A stretch of 64,000 nt of DNA from Roseibium sp. MMSF_3544 (GCF_030732845.1 NZ_JASHKA010000010.1:62001-126000); one strand, 5' to 3'; positions 25,332-34,023 are shown, numbered from the stretch's first letter. Program-made: numbers and translations. Notes: generated by a model from the sequence alone, not told the origin.

Positions 25332-27140
25332 TCAAGCCGTCTCTTTTTGCTTGTCCGCTCCGAACTGGAGGCGGGCAAGCTTGGCGTATAGTCCGCCGGC
25401 GGCGCTCAGTTCGTCATGAGTGCCGGTTTCAACGATGCGGCCATCTTCCATGACCACGATCCGGTCCGCTTTGAGGACGGTCGCGAGACGGTGGGCAATC
25501 ACAAGCGTCGTCCTTCCTTCCATCAGCCGATCGAGGGCTTTCTGGACAAGGTTCTCGCTTTCCGCATCCAGCGCGCTCGTGGCCTCGTCAAGAAGAAGGA
25601 CAGGGGCGTTGCGGAGAACGGCGCGGGCGATTGCGATCCGCTGGCGCTGACCGCCGGATAGAGTAATCCCGCGTTCGCCGACAAGCGTGTCGAAGCCGTT
25701 GGTCATGTTGTCTATGAAAGGGGCAGCGAGCGCGGCCTGGGCGGCGGCCACGATCTCATCGCGGGTGGCATCGGGCCGGCCATAGGCGATGTTCTCGGCA
25801 ATGGTCGCACCGAAAATCGCCGTGTCCTGGGGCACAAGAGCGATATGGCGGCGCAGATCCTGCGGGTCGAGTTGTTTGAGCTCCACACCGTTGAAGCGGA
25901 CGACACCGCTGCTCGGGTCGTAGTAGCGCATGATGAGGCTGAAAAGCGTCGACTTGCCCGCGCCCGACGGCCCGACAACAGCCACCGTTTCGCCGGGCGA
26001 GACCTCTAGCGTTAGGTCCTGAACAACCGGCATTTCCTTGCTGTTTTGATAGGCGAAGGAAACATGATCAAAGGCGATCGTGCCGCGTTTTGTTTCCGGC
26101 AGCCTGACAGGGTTGGCCGGTGCCCTGATTTCCGGCTCGATTTCCAGAAGCTCGGACAGGCGCTCGGCGGCACCTGCCGCCAGGGACAATTCCCCCCAGA
26201 CTTCGGAAAGTGCTGCAAGCGATCCTGCAGCGAGAATGGAATAGAGCAGGAACTGGCTCAGCTCACCGCCCGTAATCCGGCCTGAGAAAACATCACTTGC
26301 ACCGATCCACAGAACGGCGACGATGCTGGAGCCGATGACGAAGATGGCGAAGCCTGTGAGCGCAGCCCGCGCGATGATCGCCTGCCGCGCCGCGTGAAAC
26401 GCCGCTTCAACATCCGAGCCATAGCGATCGGCGCTGAGGCGTTCGTGGGTGAAGGCCTGCAGCGTGCGCACTGCGCCCAGCATCTCGCTGGCATAAGCGG
26501 AGGCGTCTGCGAGCGTATCCTGTGCAAAGCGGGACCGTTTGCGCACCTTGCGACCGAAGCCCAAAATGGGAACCAGGATCACCGGGATGGCCGCCAGAAC
26601 AAACACCGACAGACGCGGGCTGGTCACGACCATCATCACCGCAGCGCCTGAAAACATGATCAGGTTGCGCATGGCGAGTGACGCACTTGCACCGAACGCG
26701 GATTTGATCTGGGTGGTGTCTGCCGTCAGGCGAGAGAGAATTTCGCCGGACTTTGCGCTGTCGTAAAAAGAGGGGCTCAGACGCGTCATGTGGTCGAAAA
26801 CGTCGGCCCTGACTTCGGTGACGACCCGCTCGCCAAGCCACATGACAAGGAAATAGCGGACCGAACTTGCCGTCGCCAGTGCGCAGACAACGACGATGAG
26901 CACGGCAAAATAGGAATTCACAAGGGCCGGGTCGTCCGCACCAAATCCATAATCGATCATCCTGCGCACTGCATTGGGCAGCACAAGCGTGATCACCGCG
27001 GCCGAAAAAAGCGCTGCAATGGCCGCAATCACCATGCCCCGGTGCTTGAAGAGATAGGGCAACAGGCGGGTCAGCGGTTTCAGCGACTTTCGGGACTTTT
27101 CCTGTTCGGTCTGCGGGTCTGAAACGGTGGCGTCGGCCAA
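25332..27140 (-). CDS. ABC exporter with fused membrane and ATPase domains (MsbA/LmrA-like)
   Basis: The protein of about 602 residues has a six-helix exporter domain (first 320 residues) and a nucleotide-binding domain with Walker A GPSGAGKSTLFSL, Q-loop LVPQDTAIFGATIAENIAYG, signature LSGGQRQRIAIARA, Walker B VLLLDEATSALD and LVIAHRLATV. Homodimers flip lipids or drugs outward. I favour a TTG start at 27140 because AAGGAG sits six bases before it; an ATG further up (27185) adds residues with no family likeness. The gene lies next to rpmE, a common order in Hyphomicrobiales. Confidence 0.9.
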   Translation of the reverse strand: MADATVSDPQTEQEKSRKSLKPLTRLLPYLFKHRGMVIAAIAALFSAAVITLVLPNAVRRMIDYGFGADDPALVNSYFAVLIVVVCALATASSVRYFLVMWLGERVVTEVRADVFDHMTRLSPSFYDSAKSGEILSRLTADTTQIKSAFGASASLAMRNLIMFSGAAVMMVVTSPRLSVFVLAAIPVILVPILGFGRKVRKRSRFAQDTLADASAYASEMLGAVRTLQAFTHERLSADRYGSDVEAAFHAARQAIIARAALTGFAIFVIGSSIVAVLWIGASDVFSGRITGGELSQFLLYSILAAGSLAALSEVWGELSLAAGAAERLSELLEIEPEIRAPANPVRLPETKRGTIAFDHVSFAYQNSKEMPVVQDLTLEVSPGETVAVVGPSGAGKSTLFSLIMRYYDPSSGVVRFNGVELKQLDPQDLRRHIALVPQDTAIFGATIAENIAYGRPDATRDEIVAAAQAALAAPFIDNMTNGFDTLVGERGITLSGGQRQRIAIARAVLRNAPVLLLDEATSALDAESENLVQKALDRLMEGRTTLVIAHRLATVLKADRIVVMEDGRIVETGTHDELSAAGGLYAKLARLQFGADKQKETA

Positions 27141-27298
27141 TGGGCTCTCCTTGTTGTGCGTGCCGGCACAGCTTTTCTTTAGCATGTTCAGGCGTTCAAA
27201 CAATGCCCGCTGTCGGTTAGCCGGTTGAATGTGATGTGCCAGAAAACGGAGCGGAAATCCTTGATCGAAGCCAAAGCAGGATTGAGAGAATTTGCCCC

Positions 27299-27327
27299 TT
27301 GTCTTGGCTGCAGCCTTGAGGTATATC
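27299..27327 (+). promoter_or_regulatory. Candidate sigma-70 promoter of rpmE
   Basis: TTGTCT (27299-27304), a 17-base spacer and TATATC (27322-27327) lie about 115 bases before the rpmE start. This implies a leader of roughly 110 nt. The rest of 27141-27443 shows no gene. Confidence 0.5.
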
Positions 27328-27443
27328 CCCGCCTCATGTTTCTGAGGGCGGCGTCCGCATCCGGATCGGCGGCCCCTTATCTCGTTTTGCGTCAGGGAAT
27401 TTGCTTTAACGGAGCAGGATCAAGGCGCTTGAAAGGACCGGTC

Positions 27444-27668
27444 ATGAAAGCGGATATTCATCCCGACTACCACACCATCAAGGTCGTCATGACCGATGGT
27501 ACCGAATTCACCACCCGCTCCACCTACGGCGCGGAAGGCGACACCCTGCAGCTTGACATCGACCCGACCTCGCACCCGGCTTGGACCGGTGGCGACCGTC
27601 AGCTGATGGACCGCGGCGGCCGCGTGTCCCGCTTCAAGAACAAGTTCGCTGGCTTCCTCGGCTCCTAA
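27444..27668 (+). CDS. rpmE: 50S ribosomal protein L31 (C-minus form)
   Basis: The 74-residue protein begins [20 protein letters not shown] and has HPAWTGG and [11 protein letters not shown], the L31 pattern. It lacks the CxxC zinc ribbon, so it is the zinc-independent type, normal for many alphaproteobacteria. L31 bridges the subunits at the central protuberance. GAAAGG lies eight bases upstream. A strong terminator follows. Confidence 0.96.
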   Translation: MKADIHPDYHTIKVVMTDGTEFTTRSTYGAEGDTLQLDIDPTSHPAWTGGDRQLMDRGGRVSRFKNKFAGFLGS

Positions 27669-27698
27669 GCCGTTGCGACGACAGTTCAGGTTTGAAAG

Positions 27699-27722
27699 CC
27701 CGGCCTCTGGCCGGGTTTTTTT
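27699..27722 (+). terminator. Intrinsic terminator of rpmE
   Basis: Stem CCCGGCC / GGCCGGG with a 3-base loop, followed by seven T residues. Confidence 0.93.
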
Positions 27723-27898
27723 GTAGTCGCTTCGCGGCTGGCTGCCGGAAGGATGTGAGGCTTCGCTAACTTCACCCCCAGATGTCTGTTCCATGAAAAT
27801 GCACCTTGTGCAGTTCCGTTCAGGACCTGATCCGGGGCCTTTGCAGCGCTAAAGTGACAAACCCCACCCAAGGCCTGGCCGGCGAAGCGCTTCGCAGC

Positions 27899-27924
27899 AA
27901 AAAAGCCGCCTTGCGGCGGCTTTT
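27899..27924 (-). terminator. Intrinsic terminator of rcdA
   Basis: On the minus strand AAAAGCCGCC / GGCGGCTTTT with a 4-base loop continues into TTTTTT. It lies 25 bases after the rcdA stop. Confidence 0.9.
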
Positions 27925-27948
27925 CGAAAATTGAAAACGGGGACCGGA

Positions 27949-28491
27949 TCAGCCGAGCTTGGCGAAAGCAGCGTGCAGCTGGTTGAGCTGCGAAGCGACC
28001 GGATTGTCGTTGATCGCTTCCTCGACCTCTTCTTCGCCGCCCTTGCGGTACAGCATCTTGTCCAGATGGACGACGCGCTCCTGGAGCCGGATCGACCGTT
28101 CGATCAAGTCACGCAGCGTCTGCGGCAGCTCATCCCATGACGGGCCGCCGGTCGCCGAGCTGAGCTTGTCGAGCCGAACCTTGTTCTTCTCGCTTCCTGC
28201 CTGTTCGCGGGACATCTCGCCTTCATTGACGGCACGCTGCAGCAGCAGCCAGGAGGCAAGCTGCATCAAGCGCGTGGTCAGGCGCATTGATTCTGTTGCA
28301 TAGGCGAGTGAAGCGGGACGCGGCAGTTGCTTGGCCTCTTCGCGGCCCTCTCCGTCCAGATACATGGCCGTCTCCTCGACGAGCGACATGCCTTCCTGAA
28401 AAAGGCTCTGGAAGTTGTCCGAGTTGGCAAGGTGCTGCGCGATATGCACTGCGCCCTCAGGACCACCGGCTTCTTTCATGTCTTCCGTCAT
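27949..28491 (-). CDS. rcdA: DUF1465 protein, RcdA-like adaptor of CtrA degradation
   Basis: The 180-residue helical protein matches the DUF1465/RcdA family (SLVEETAMYLDGEGREEAKQL, YATESMRLTTRLMQLASWLLLQRA). In Caulobacter RcdA is an adaptor that helps ClpXP degrade CtrA at the cell pole; in Hyphomicrobiales the role is less tested. The C-terminal tail contains many acidic residues and NDNPVASQLNQLHAAF. ATG 28491 is preferred over a TTG at 28509. It is alone, with a terminator behind it. Confidence 0.82.
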   Translation of the reverse strand: MTEDMKEAGGPEGAVHIAQHLANSDNFQSLFQEGMSLVEETAMYLDGEGREEAKQLPRPASLAYATESMRLTTRLMQLASWLLLQRAVNEGEMSREQAGSEKNKVRLDKLSSATGGPSWDELPQTLRDLIERSIRLQERVVHLDKMLYRKGGEEEVEEAINDNPVASQLNQLHAAFAKLG

Positions 28492-28690
28492 AGGATTACT
28501 ACGCCTCAACTACTTTTCCGGTTTGACGCACCTTTTTTGTGTTCTGTCCCGGGACGAGACATCCTTTTTCAAGATGTCCCTATTCGGAACGTTGCGCGTC
28601 CTCATGCCAGTTACCGAGCAAGCCGTGTGCCAGATCTGCCCGATGCCGGCGGTTAACCAGAACAATGACAAGATACTATGTGGTGGAGGC
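28492..28690. other. rcdA upstream region
   Basis: These 199 bases hold no gene and should carry the rcdA promoter. One TTAACC element lies near 28651-28658, similar to a CtrA half-site, but I see no full TTAA-N7-TTAA box. The sRNA terminator ends at its right edge. Confidence 0.35.
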
Positions 28691-28783
28691 AAAAAAAAGA
28701 GCCGCACGGTTGCGGCTCTGAGTCTTTAACAGGGAGGCGTCAAACAGAGTGGACAGGAGCCACTCAAATCCAGATGACTGGAT
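28691..28783 (-). ncRNA. Candidate trans-acting small RNA with anti-Shine-Dalgarno loops
   Basis: Minus-strand transcript of about 93 nt lying between the DUF1192 gene and rcdA. A TATAAAT -10 element is at 28790-28796 and the expected start is A at 28783. It folds as hairpin 1 ATCCAG/CTGGAT (28768-28783), hairpin 2 GAGTGG/CCACTC with loop CUCCUGU (28747-28765), a linker containing GCCUCCCUG, and an intrinsic terminator GAGCCGC/GCGGCTC (28699-28718) with eight U residues. The CUCC motifs could pair with ribosome-binding sites. I cannot match it to a named family; the alphaproteobacterial CCUCC-loop sRNAs are similar in idea. Confidence 0.6.
28699..28718 (-). terminator. Intrinsic terminator at the 3' end of the sRNA candidate
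   Basis: Stem GAGCCGC / GCGGCTC with a 6-base loop, followed on the minus strand by eight T residues (28691-28698). It could also stop read-through from the DUF1192 gene, 190 bases upstream. Confidence 0.9.
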
Positions 28784-28789
28784 GGCCTT

Positions 28790-28851
28790 ATTTATAGTTT
28801 GGAAAGATTAATGAGAGGTAAACGAGTAAAAATTTACCTACCTCGTTTACC
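28790..28851 (-). promoter_or_regulatory. sRNA promoter with activator-type inverted repeat
   Basis: A -10 box TATAAAT (28790-28796) has no good -35 hexamer 17 bases away. Instead, a perfect 10-bp inverted repeat GGTAAACGAG / CTCGTTTACC (28817-28826 and 28842-28851, 15-base spacer) lies upstream. Its near arm falls on the -35 position and the far arm at about -59 to -68, the layout of an activator-dependent promoter. Confidence 0.5.
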
Positions 28852-28907
28852 CAGGTTCCAGTCGAGATCTGAAACAAATTCAAAATATCGTAATAACTTA
28901 CAAGACT

Positions 28908-29102
28908 TTATTGGAAAATGGAGTTGGCGGCATCGCGAATAGTGCCGCGTTGCTCAAGCTCCCGCTGCGTACGGTTAATTTCCTCGTTTAATGCGGATAT
29001 GCGCTCGGACAGCTCTTCTTCTGACAAGCGCGCCAAATCTTCGCCAACCGTGATCTTTGCGGATTCGGGTTTTTTGGGGACATCGTCGTCAAAAAGGCTC
29101 AT
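28908..29102 (-). CDS. DUF1192 family small protein
   Basis: The 64-residue acidic protein has MSLFDDDVPKKPES, then VGEDLARLSEEELSERISALNEEINRTQRELEQR, the DUF1192 helical hairpin. Function is unknown; the family is found across Alphaproteobacteria, often near rcdA and a quinone oxidoreductase. ATG 29102 is chosen because GAGGAAG precedes it; an ATG at 29120 is also in frame. No terminator lies immediately after it, and the sRNA terminator is 190 bases on. Confidence 0.8.
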   Translation of the reverse strand: MSLFDDDVPKKPESAKITVGEDLARLSEEELSERISALNEEINRTQRELEQRGTIRDAANSIFQ

Positions 29103-29249
29103 CGTCTCGCTTCCTCGCATGCGGTGTTTGCCGATTCAGATTGGTCTTTTGCGTTCGACTTTCTTTCCGATAGGCTGCCGTCGAATTTACCATATTCCAG
29201 GCAGGGATTACCTTGCCAGTCCCAAAATGAACCAGAAGGAACGCTCTTC

Positions 29250-30254
29250 ATGCAGACTTTGCCGGACGAAATGACCGCAATCGCAATTTCAGAACCTGGT
29301 GGTCCGGACGTCCTCGTCGCCGAGCAAAGACCGCTACCGGCACCCGGGCCGCATGAGATCCTGATCCGGGTCAAGGCGGCTGGTGTGAACCGTCCCGACG
29401 TGCTGCAACGCAAGGGTGCTTATCCGCCGCCGAAGGGAGCCTCGGATCTTCCCGGGCTCGAGGTCGCCGGTGACGTGGTGGCAGCTGGCGCGGAAGTGAC
29501 GCGCTATAAAAGCGGAGATGCGGTCACCGCACTTGCGCCCGGAGGAGGCTATGCCACCCATTGCAAGGTTCATGCGGGCCACGCCCTGCCGGTTCCCGCA
29601 GGCATGTCCATGGTGGAAGCTGCCGCCCTGCCGGAAACATTCTTCACGGTCTGGACCAATGTGTTCGACCGCAGCGGATTGTCCGCCGGTGAGCGGTTCC
29701 TGGTGCACGGGGGCAGCTCGGGTATCGGGACAACCGCAATTCAACTGGCAAAGGCCTTCGGAGCGGAAGTTTTCACAACGGTCGGGTCGGACGACAAGGC
29801 TGAAGCGGTGCGAAAGCTGGGAGCCGATCACGTGATCAACTACCGTGAGCAAGCCTTTGAGAAGGCTATTCACGAGATCACGGACGGGGAGGGTGTCCAC
29901 GTGATTCTCGATATGGTCGGAGGAGATTATGTGGAACGCAACTGGAAAGCCGCCGCCGTTGAGGGCCGCATCTGCCAGATCGCCACGCTCAACGGCATTG
30001 CCGAAAACGTCAATTTCTCCCGTCTGATGGTCAAGCGCCTGACCCATACCGGATCGACCCTGCGCCCCCGCAGCGACGCTTTCAAGGCCGCGATTGCCGA
30101 CAGCCTGGAATCAAGGGTCTGGCCGCTGATTGAAGCAGGCAAAGTGAAGCCGGTGATGGATTCGACCTTTCCGCTGACACAGGCCGCAGACGCACATCGC
30201 CGCATGGAAAGTTCTGGTCACATTGGGAAAATCGTCCTGACAATCGATGACTGA
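29250..30254 (+). CDS. NAD(P)H quinone oxidoreductase (zeta-crystallin/PIG3 type)
   Basis: The 334-residue medium-chain dehydrogenase has GVNRPDVLQRKGAYPPPKGASDLPGLEVAGDV, LPETFFTVWTNVF and the cofactor loop LVHGGSSGIGTTAIQLAKAFGAEVFTT. There are no zinc-site cysteines, as expected for quinone oxidoreductases. It likely reduces quinones or activated alkenes with NADPH. AAGGAA precedes ATG 29250. It is divergent from the DUF1192 gene, a recurrent order in Hyphomicrobiales. Confidence 0.9.
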   Translation: MQTLPDEMTAIAISEPGGPDVLVAEQRPLPAPGPHEILIRVKAAGVNRPDVLQRKGAYPPPKGASDLPGLEVAGDVVAAGAEVTRYKSGDAVTALAPGGGYATHCKVHAGHALPVPAGMSMVEAAALPETFFTVWTNVFDRSGLSAGERFLVHGGSSGIGTTAIQLAKAFGAEVFTTVGSDDKAEAVRKLGADHVINYREQAFEKAIHEITDGEGVHVILDMVGGDYVERNWKAAAVEGRICQIATLNGIAENVNFSRLMVKRLTHTGSTLRPRSDAFKAAIADSLESRVWPLIEAGKVKPVMDSTFPLTQAADAHRRMESSGHIGKIVLTIDD

Positions 30255-30408
30255 TTGACCGCTGTTTGCCGCCCGGATACTGAACGCAGGACTTCATTTG
30301 CGTTTCCGCTACGTTCAGCATATATTCGCGCCACTTCCCATGAAACAAGAATGGAACACCGCTTTTTCGCCCTGCCGGGCGGGGGAGCACACGAGAGGAA
30401 TTTATTCG

Positions 30409-31146
30409 ATGGCGAACACGCCGCTAATGCCGAAGGCCACCGCCGTCTGGCTCGTGGACAACACGGCGCTGAGCTTTACGCAGATTGCCACGTTCTGCAA
30501 ACTGCATCCGCTGGAAGTCAAGGCGATCGCCGATGGCGAAGCCGCCCAGGGCATCAAGGGCCTTGATCCGATCCTGACCGGCCAGCTGACACGCGAAGAA
30601 GTGGAAAAAGCTCAGAACGATCCGAATTATCACCTCAAGCTTCAGGGCTCGAAAGTGGTCGTGCCGGAATCCAAGCGCAAAGGACCGCGCTACACTCCGG
30701 TTTCCCGCCGCCAGGACCGTCCGAACGCGATCCTGTGGCTGGTGCGGAACCATCCGGAAATGAAAGACGCCCAGATCATGCGGCTCGTCGGCACGACGAA
30801 GCCGACAATTGCCGCGATCCGCGACCGGACCCATTGGAATTCAGCCAACCTGACACCGTCGGATCCGGTCACGCTTGGTCTTTGCAGCCAGCTTGAGCTG
30901 GACATGGAAGTCGAAAAGGCGGCCAAGAATGCTCCGCAACCTGCCGTGGGTGAGCCCGTGGAGACGTTGATGCCGGTCGAGGACAGCACCAGCGAAGACG
31001 CTATCGCCGCCGCGTTCTCTCTCGATCCGAACCAGCCGGTGAAGCGCGAAGAGGAAGAGGAAATCGACGCGGACGCGGTCTTTGCAAAGCTCAACTCGCT
31101 GAAGGAAGAGGGCGAGGCAGGCAGCGAGGACGAGGAAAACAAGTAA
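30409..31146 (+). CDS. trcR: Cell-cycle transcriptional regulator TrcR (DUF1013)
   Basis: The 245-residue protein matches the DUF1013/TrcR family: MANTPLMPKATAVWLVDNTALSFTQIATFCKLHPLEVKAIADGE and NAILWLVRNHPEMKDAQIMRLVGTTKPTIAAIRDRTHW, both helix-turn-helix-like. The C-terminal quarter is strongly acidic (KREEEEEIDADAVF). TrcR is a DNA- and RNA-polymerase-associated regulator of the alphaproteobacterial cell cycle; direct targets here are unknown. GAGAGG lies nine bases before ATG 30409. A terminator follows. Confidence 0.88.
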   Translation: MANTPLMPKATAVWLVDNTALSFTQIATFCKLHPLEVKAIADGEAAQGIKGLDPILTGQLTREEVEKAQNDPNYHLKLQGSKVVVPESKRKGPRYTPVSRRQDRPNAILWLVRNHPEMKDAQIMRLVGTTKPTIAAIRDRTHWNSANLTPSDPVTLGLCSQLELDMEVEKAAKNAPQPAVGEPVETLMPVEDSTSEDAIAAAFSLDPNQPVKREEEEEIDADAVFAKLNSLKEEGEAGSEDEENK

Positions 31147-31170
31147 ACTTCCTCGAACTGAAAAATTCAG

Positions 31171-31202
31171 GCCACCGGTTGGAAACAGCCGGTGGCTTTT
31201 TT
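31171..31202 (+). terminator. Intrinsic terminator of trcR
   Basis: Stem GCCACCGG / CCGGTGGC with a 10-base loop and six T residues. Confidence 0.9.
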
Positions 31203-31365
31203 GGTTTCAATTGGCTCCGCGCCAGCCAATTGGTGCGATGAGCCGCCAGGGCGCACTTCTCACACTAAATTCACAACCTTGTGCTTCGCGTTTCGGTTAA
31301 TGATCGCGTAAACGGGCAGACCGTTTGTTTTGGGCAAAACAGACAGCAGAGTTTCAGTTCTCACC

Positions 31366-32565
31366 ATGCAGCTTTCTATCGGAAGATGGCGCCTCGATTT
31401 CGGTGCCCGAACTGCAAAGATGGACGGCAACGTACGGCGGCTATCGCCGCGCGCGATGCGGCTGCTTGAGGCGCTGGCAGAGGCCAATGGGGCGACGGTT
31501 TCGCGAGCGGAGCTTCTGGACAAGGTCTGGCCTGATGTCCTTGTTGGCGACGACAGTCTCACCCAGGCTGTCGCTGAAGTCCGCAAGGAACTCGACGACC
31601 GTAAGGTTATTGAAACGGTAGCCCGGTGCGGCTATCGGCTGACACAGCCCGTTTTGCGCAATGTCGCACCCGCCCATATGAACCAGGCGCCTTCTTTGCG
31701 TTCCGCGACCAGCCTGGAAGCGCTGACGCTTTGCCTGGAGGCACGGGACGAGACGGTGCGGTGCGGACCGGGATCCCTGGAGCGGGCGGAAACACTCACC
31801 GCTGAAGCCGTTGATCTCGCCCCCGAGTGCCCTGTTGTGCGTGCCGACCATGCGATCGCGCTTGCCCGCAGTCACATGTACTGGTCCGGTGGGCGGAACC
31901 TGCTGAATTACGCCATGAAAGAAGCAGAACTTGCCGTGGCGCTTGATCGCTCCTGCGCAAGAGCTCATTCGACACTGGGATATGTGCTTGGAGCGCTAGG
32001 CAAGTGGGAGGCGGCGGAAGCGGCACATGCGCACGCCTTAAGTCTGGACCGGACCGACGCCACGTGTTTTCACTACGCGGCCTGGCTGATGATGTCCCGG
32101 TGCAAATACCGCGCAGCGATTGCGTTTTTCGAACATGCCGGCGATCTGGAAACCCAGAACATCAAAGGCTATCTGCAGGCGGCGCGCTTGTCTTTGCGTT
32201 ACGATCCTGCGCGTTCGCGCAAAAATGCGGAACGTGCCCTTGCGCGCGCACGCGCACGCCTTGCAGTGGACGGTCGGGATACACGCGCCTTGACCGCGAC
32301 CGGCGTTCTCATGGCACTGATGGGCGAACCCGGGGCCGCGTTCGCGACCCTTGACGAAATGGATGTCGGAAATTGCGCACAGGCGGTTTATCACGCTTCG
32401 ACCTTCGCAATGCTTGGTGAACTCGACCGCGCCGTTCTCATGTTCGAATGTCTTTTCGATCACGGCTGGCGGGACGTCCACTGGCTCGATGCAGATCCGG
32501 CCTTTGCCAACATCGCCGGAGACCTCCGGTTCAAGCGCATGCGCAACAGCCTGGCAAGCGCCTGA
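31366..32565 (+). CDS. Soluble winged-helix regulator with C-terminal TPR-like repeats
   Basis: The 399-residue protein has an OmpR/CadC-type winged helix at residues 20-95 (LSPRAMRLLEALAEANGATVSRAELLDKVWPDV...DSLTQAVAEVRKELDD, then CGYRL). A helical repeat region follows with TPR-like Ala/Leu spacing (AEAVDLAP, AAEAAHAHALSLDRTDATC). There is no receiver domain and no membrane helix, so it is neither a response regulator nor membrane-bound CadC. The effector is unknown. ATG 31366 is the first convincing start; a TTG at 31330 precedes it. Confidence 0.8.
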   Translation: MQLSIGRWRLDFGARTAKMDGNVRRLSPRAMRLLEALAEANGATVSRAELLDKVWPDVLVGDDSLTQAVAEVRKELDDRKVIETVARCGYRLTQPVLRNVAPAHMNQAPSLRSATSLEALTLCLEARDETVRCGPGSLERAETLTAEAVDLAPECPVVRADHAIALARSHMYWSGGRNLLNYAMKEAELAVALDRSCARAHSTLGYVLGALGKWEAAEAAHAHALSLDRTDATCFHYAAWLMMSRCKYRAAIAFFEHAGDLETQNIKGYLQAARLSLRYDPARSRKNAERALARARARLAVDGRDTRALTATGVLMALMGEPGAAFATLDEMDVGNCAQAVYHASTFAMLGELDRAVLMFECLFDHGWRDVHWLDADPAFANIAGDLRFKRMRNSLASA

Positions 32566-32578
32566 CCCCGTTGTCGCG

Positions 32579-33055
32579 TCAATCCAGATAAAACAGCTGA
32601 ACCGTCCGCGCCGGCTCGACCGACGCGGCCCGCTGGAAGGGTGGCTCGTCATAGGCGTCCCTTGCGCCTGAAACGGTGTAGCCTTCGCTCGGAATCTGAC
32701 CCTCAATGTCCAGATCCCGGTTTCCGTTTTCGTCATGGAATGCAACCACCGCGTAGGGGCCTTCCAGCAGTTCTGGAAAGACAGCCTGCACTGAGCCGGT
32801 GGACGCCGGGATTTCCTGGTAACCAACGGCTTTATCGTAGTTTTGGGTGTTGTAGGCCTGCGGGTTGTCGAGCACGAGCATGACAATCTTGCCCTCGCTG
32901 TTCCTGACCCTGTTGACCGTGACCTCAAGACTTTTGCGGGTGGTGGCGGTTTCTTCTGCAATGACGGTTGGGACATGGCTCGCTGCAAACGCGCCGCCAA
33001 CCAGGATCGCGGCGCTGATGCAAATTGCGGTCATTCGCTGAATTGTCGAAGGCAT
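32579..33055 (-). CDS. DUF2141 domain exported protein
   Basis: The 158-residue protein has a signal peptide ending near VIA-EE, then the DUF2141 beta-sandwich: LEVTVNRVRNSEGKIVMLVLDNP, GPYAVVAFHDENGNRDLDIEGQIPSEGYTVSG. Such proteins are periplasmic or outer-membrane-associated and of unknown function. It is downstream of the sterol-desaturase gene (14 bases) on the same strand, so the two are likely co-transcribed. Confidence 0.85.
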   Translation of the reverse strand: MPSTIQRMTAICISAAILVGGAFAASHVPTVIAEETATTRKSLEVTVNRVRNSEGKIVMLVLDNPQAYNTQNYDKAVGYQEIPASTGSVQAVFPELLEGPYAVVAFHDENGNRDLDIEGQIPSEGYTVSGARDAYDEPPFQRAASVEPARTVQLFYLD

Positions 33056-33068
33056 TTGATCTCTCGCT

Positions 33069-33962
33069 TCATTTTGATGTGGATTTGGAAGGGCGTTTGG
33101 GTTGCCAGCCGGGAGGATTCACAAGGACACCGGCCTTGTTGAGTATCCCGTGCATTTTCCAAACGTCCCGGGCGAGCCGGTAGAAGCCATGCAGGAAGGT
33201 AACGAGAGGATTGACCGAGTTGATCGGCTGGGTGAGGCCGTATGTGGCCTTTTCCTTTTCCTCCGCGAATGTGCCGAACATTCGGTCCCAGATGATGAAG
33301 ATACCGGCATAGTTCTTGTCGAGATAATCCGGGTTTGAGCCGTGGTGGACCCGGTGATGCGACGGTGTGTTCATGATCGCCTCGACAGGGCGGGGAAGTT
33401 TGCGAACCGCCTCGGTGTGGAGCGCAGTCTGATAGAGCTGAACAACCACTTCCGCAAAGAGAACGACAATCGGATTGAAGCCGAGCAGAACCAGCGGCAG
33501 GTGGAACAGCACCGGCCAGAACGAATCCATTGGTCCGAAGCGGTAGGCGACCGAAATGTTGAAAAAAGGCGAGGAATGATGGACCGAATGGGTCGCCCAG
33601 CCGATATTCACCCGGTGGAGAAAGCGGTGTTCCCAGTAGTAAACCAGATCCGCGAGCACTATGCAGATCAGCACCGTGACCCAATTGATCTCGATGTTGA
33701 AAATCGCGAACTGCCAGACATAGTAAAAGGCAGTGACATAAAACGCGCCCAAAACCAGAAACGTAATGCCGATGAAAAGCCCGAGCGTGACATAATTGGT
33801 GAGCGTATCGCCAACCAGGGTCCAGCTCAGTTTCCGGAAGATCCAGTAGCGGAGAAATTCAAAGGCCAGGAACCCAAGGGCGAGTACAAAGAACCAGTCA
33901 TCTATGAAAGTCTGCAGCTCGTAGAGCCAGTCAGGACTGAGCGGTGTAAGAATGGTTTCCAA
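33069..33962 (-). CDS. Sterol desaturase / fatty acid hydroxylase family membrane protein
   Basis: The 297-residue protein has four to five membrane helices and the His clusters that bind a di-iron centre: HRFLHR, HSVHHSS and HRVHHGSN, plus a further His near the middle (HLPLV). This family hydroxylates or desaturates sterols, fatty acids or carotenoids with O2. It is divergent from a TetR gene, and an operator-like inverted repeat lies between. The substrate is unknown. ATG 33962 follows a GAGAGG-like sequence on the minus strand only weakly. Confidence 0.88.
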   Translation of the reverse strand: METILTPLSPDWLYELQTFIDDWFFVLALGFLAFEFLRYWIFRKLSWTLVGDTLTNYVTLGLFIGITFLVLGAFYVTAFYYVWQFAIFNIEINWVTVLICIVLADLVYYWEHRFLHRVNIGWATHSVHHSSPFFNISVAYRFGPMDSFWPVLFHLPLVLLGFNPIVVLFAEVVVQLYQTALHTEAVRKLPRPVEAIMNTPSHHRVHHGSNPDYLDKNYAGIFIIWDRMFGTFAEEKEKATYGLTQPINSVNPLVTFLHGFYRLARDVWKMHGILNKAGVLVNPPGWQPKRPSKSTSK

Positions 33963-33986
33963 GAGAGGACTCCAAAATTATCAAGA

Positions 33987-34023
33987 TTGACAATTAATTG
34001 GTTTGCCTTAAATTGATTGTCAA
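33987..34023. promoter_or_regulatory. TetR-type operator between the sterol desaturase and tetR genes
   Basis: Imperfect 13-bp inverted repeat TTGACAATTAATT / AATTGATTGTCAA (12 of 13 positions symmetric) with an 11-base spacer, centred between divergent start codons. It suits a TetR dimer pair controlling both directions. Confidence 0.6.
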
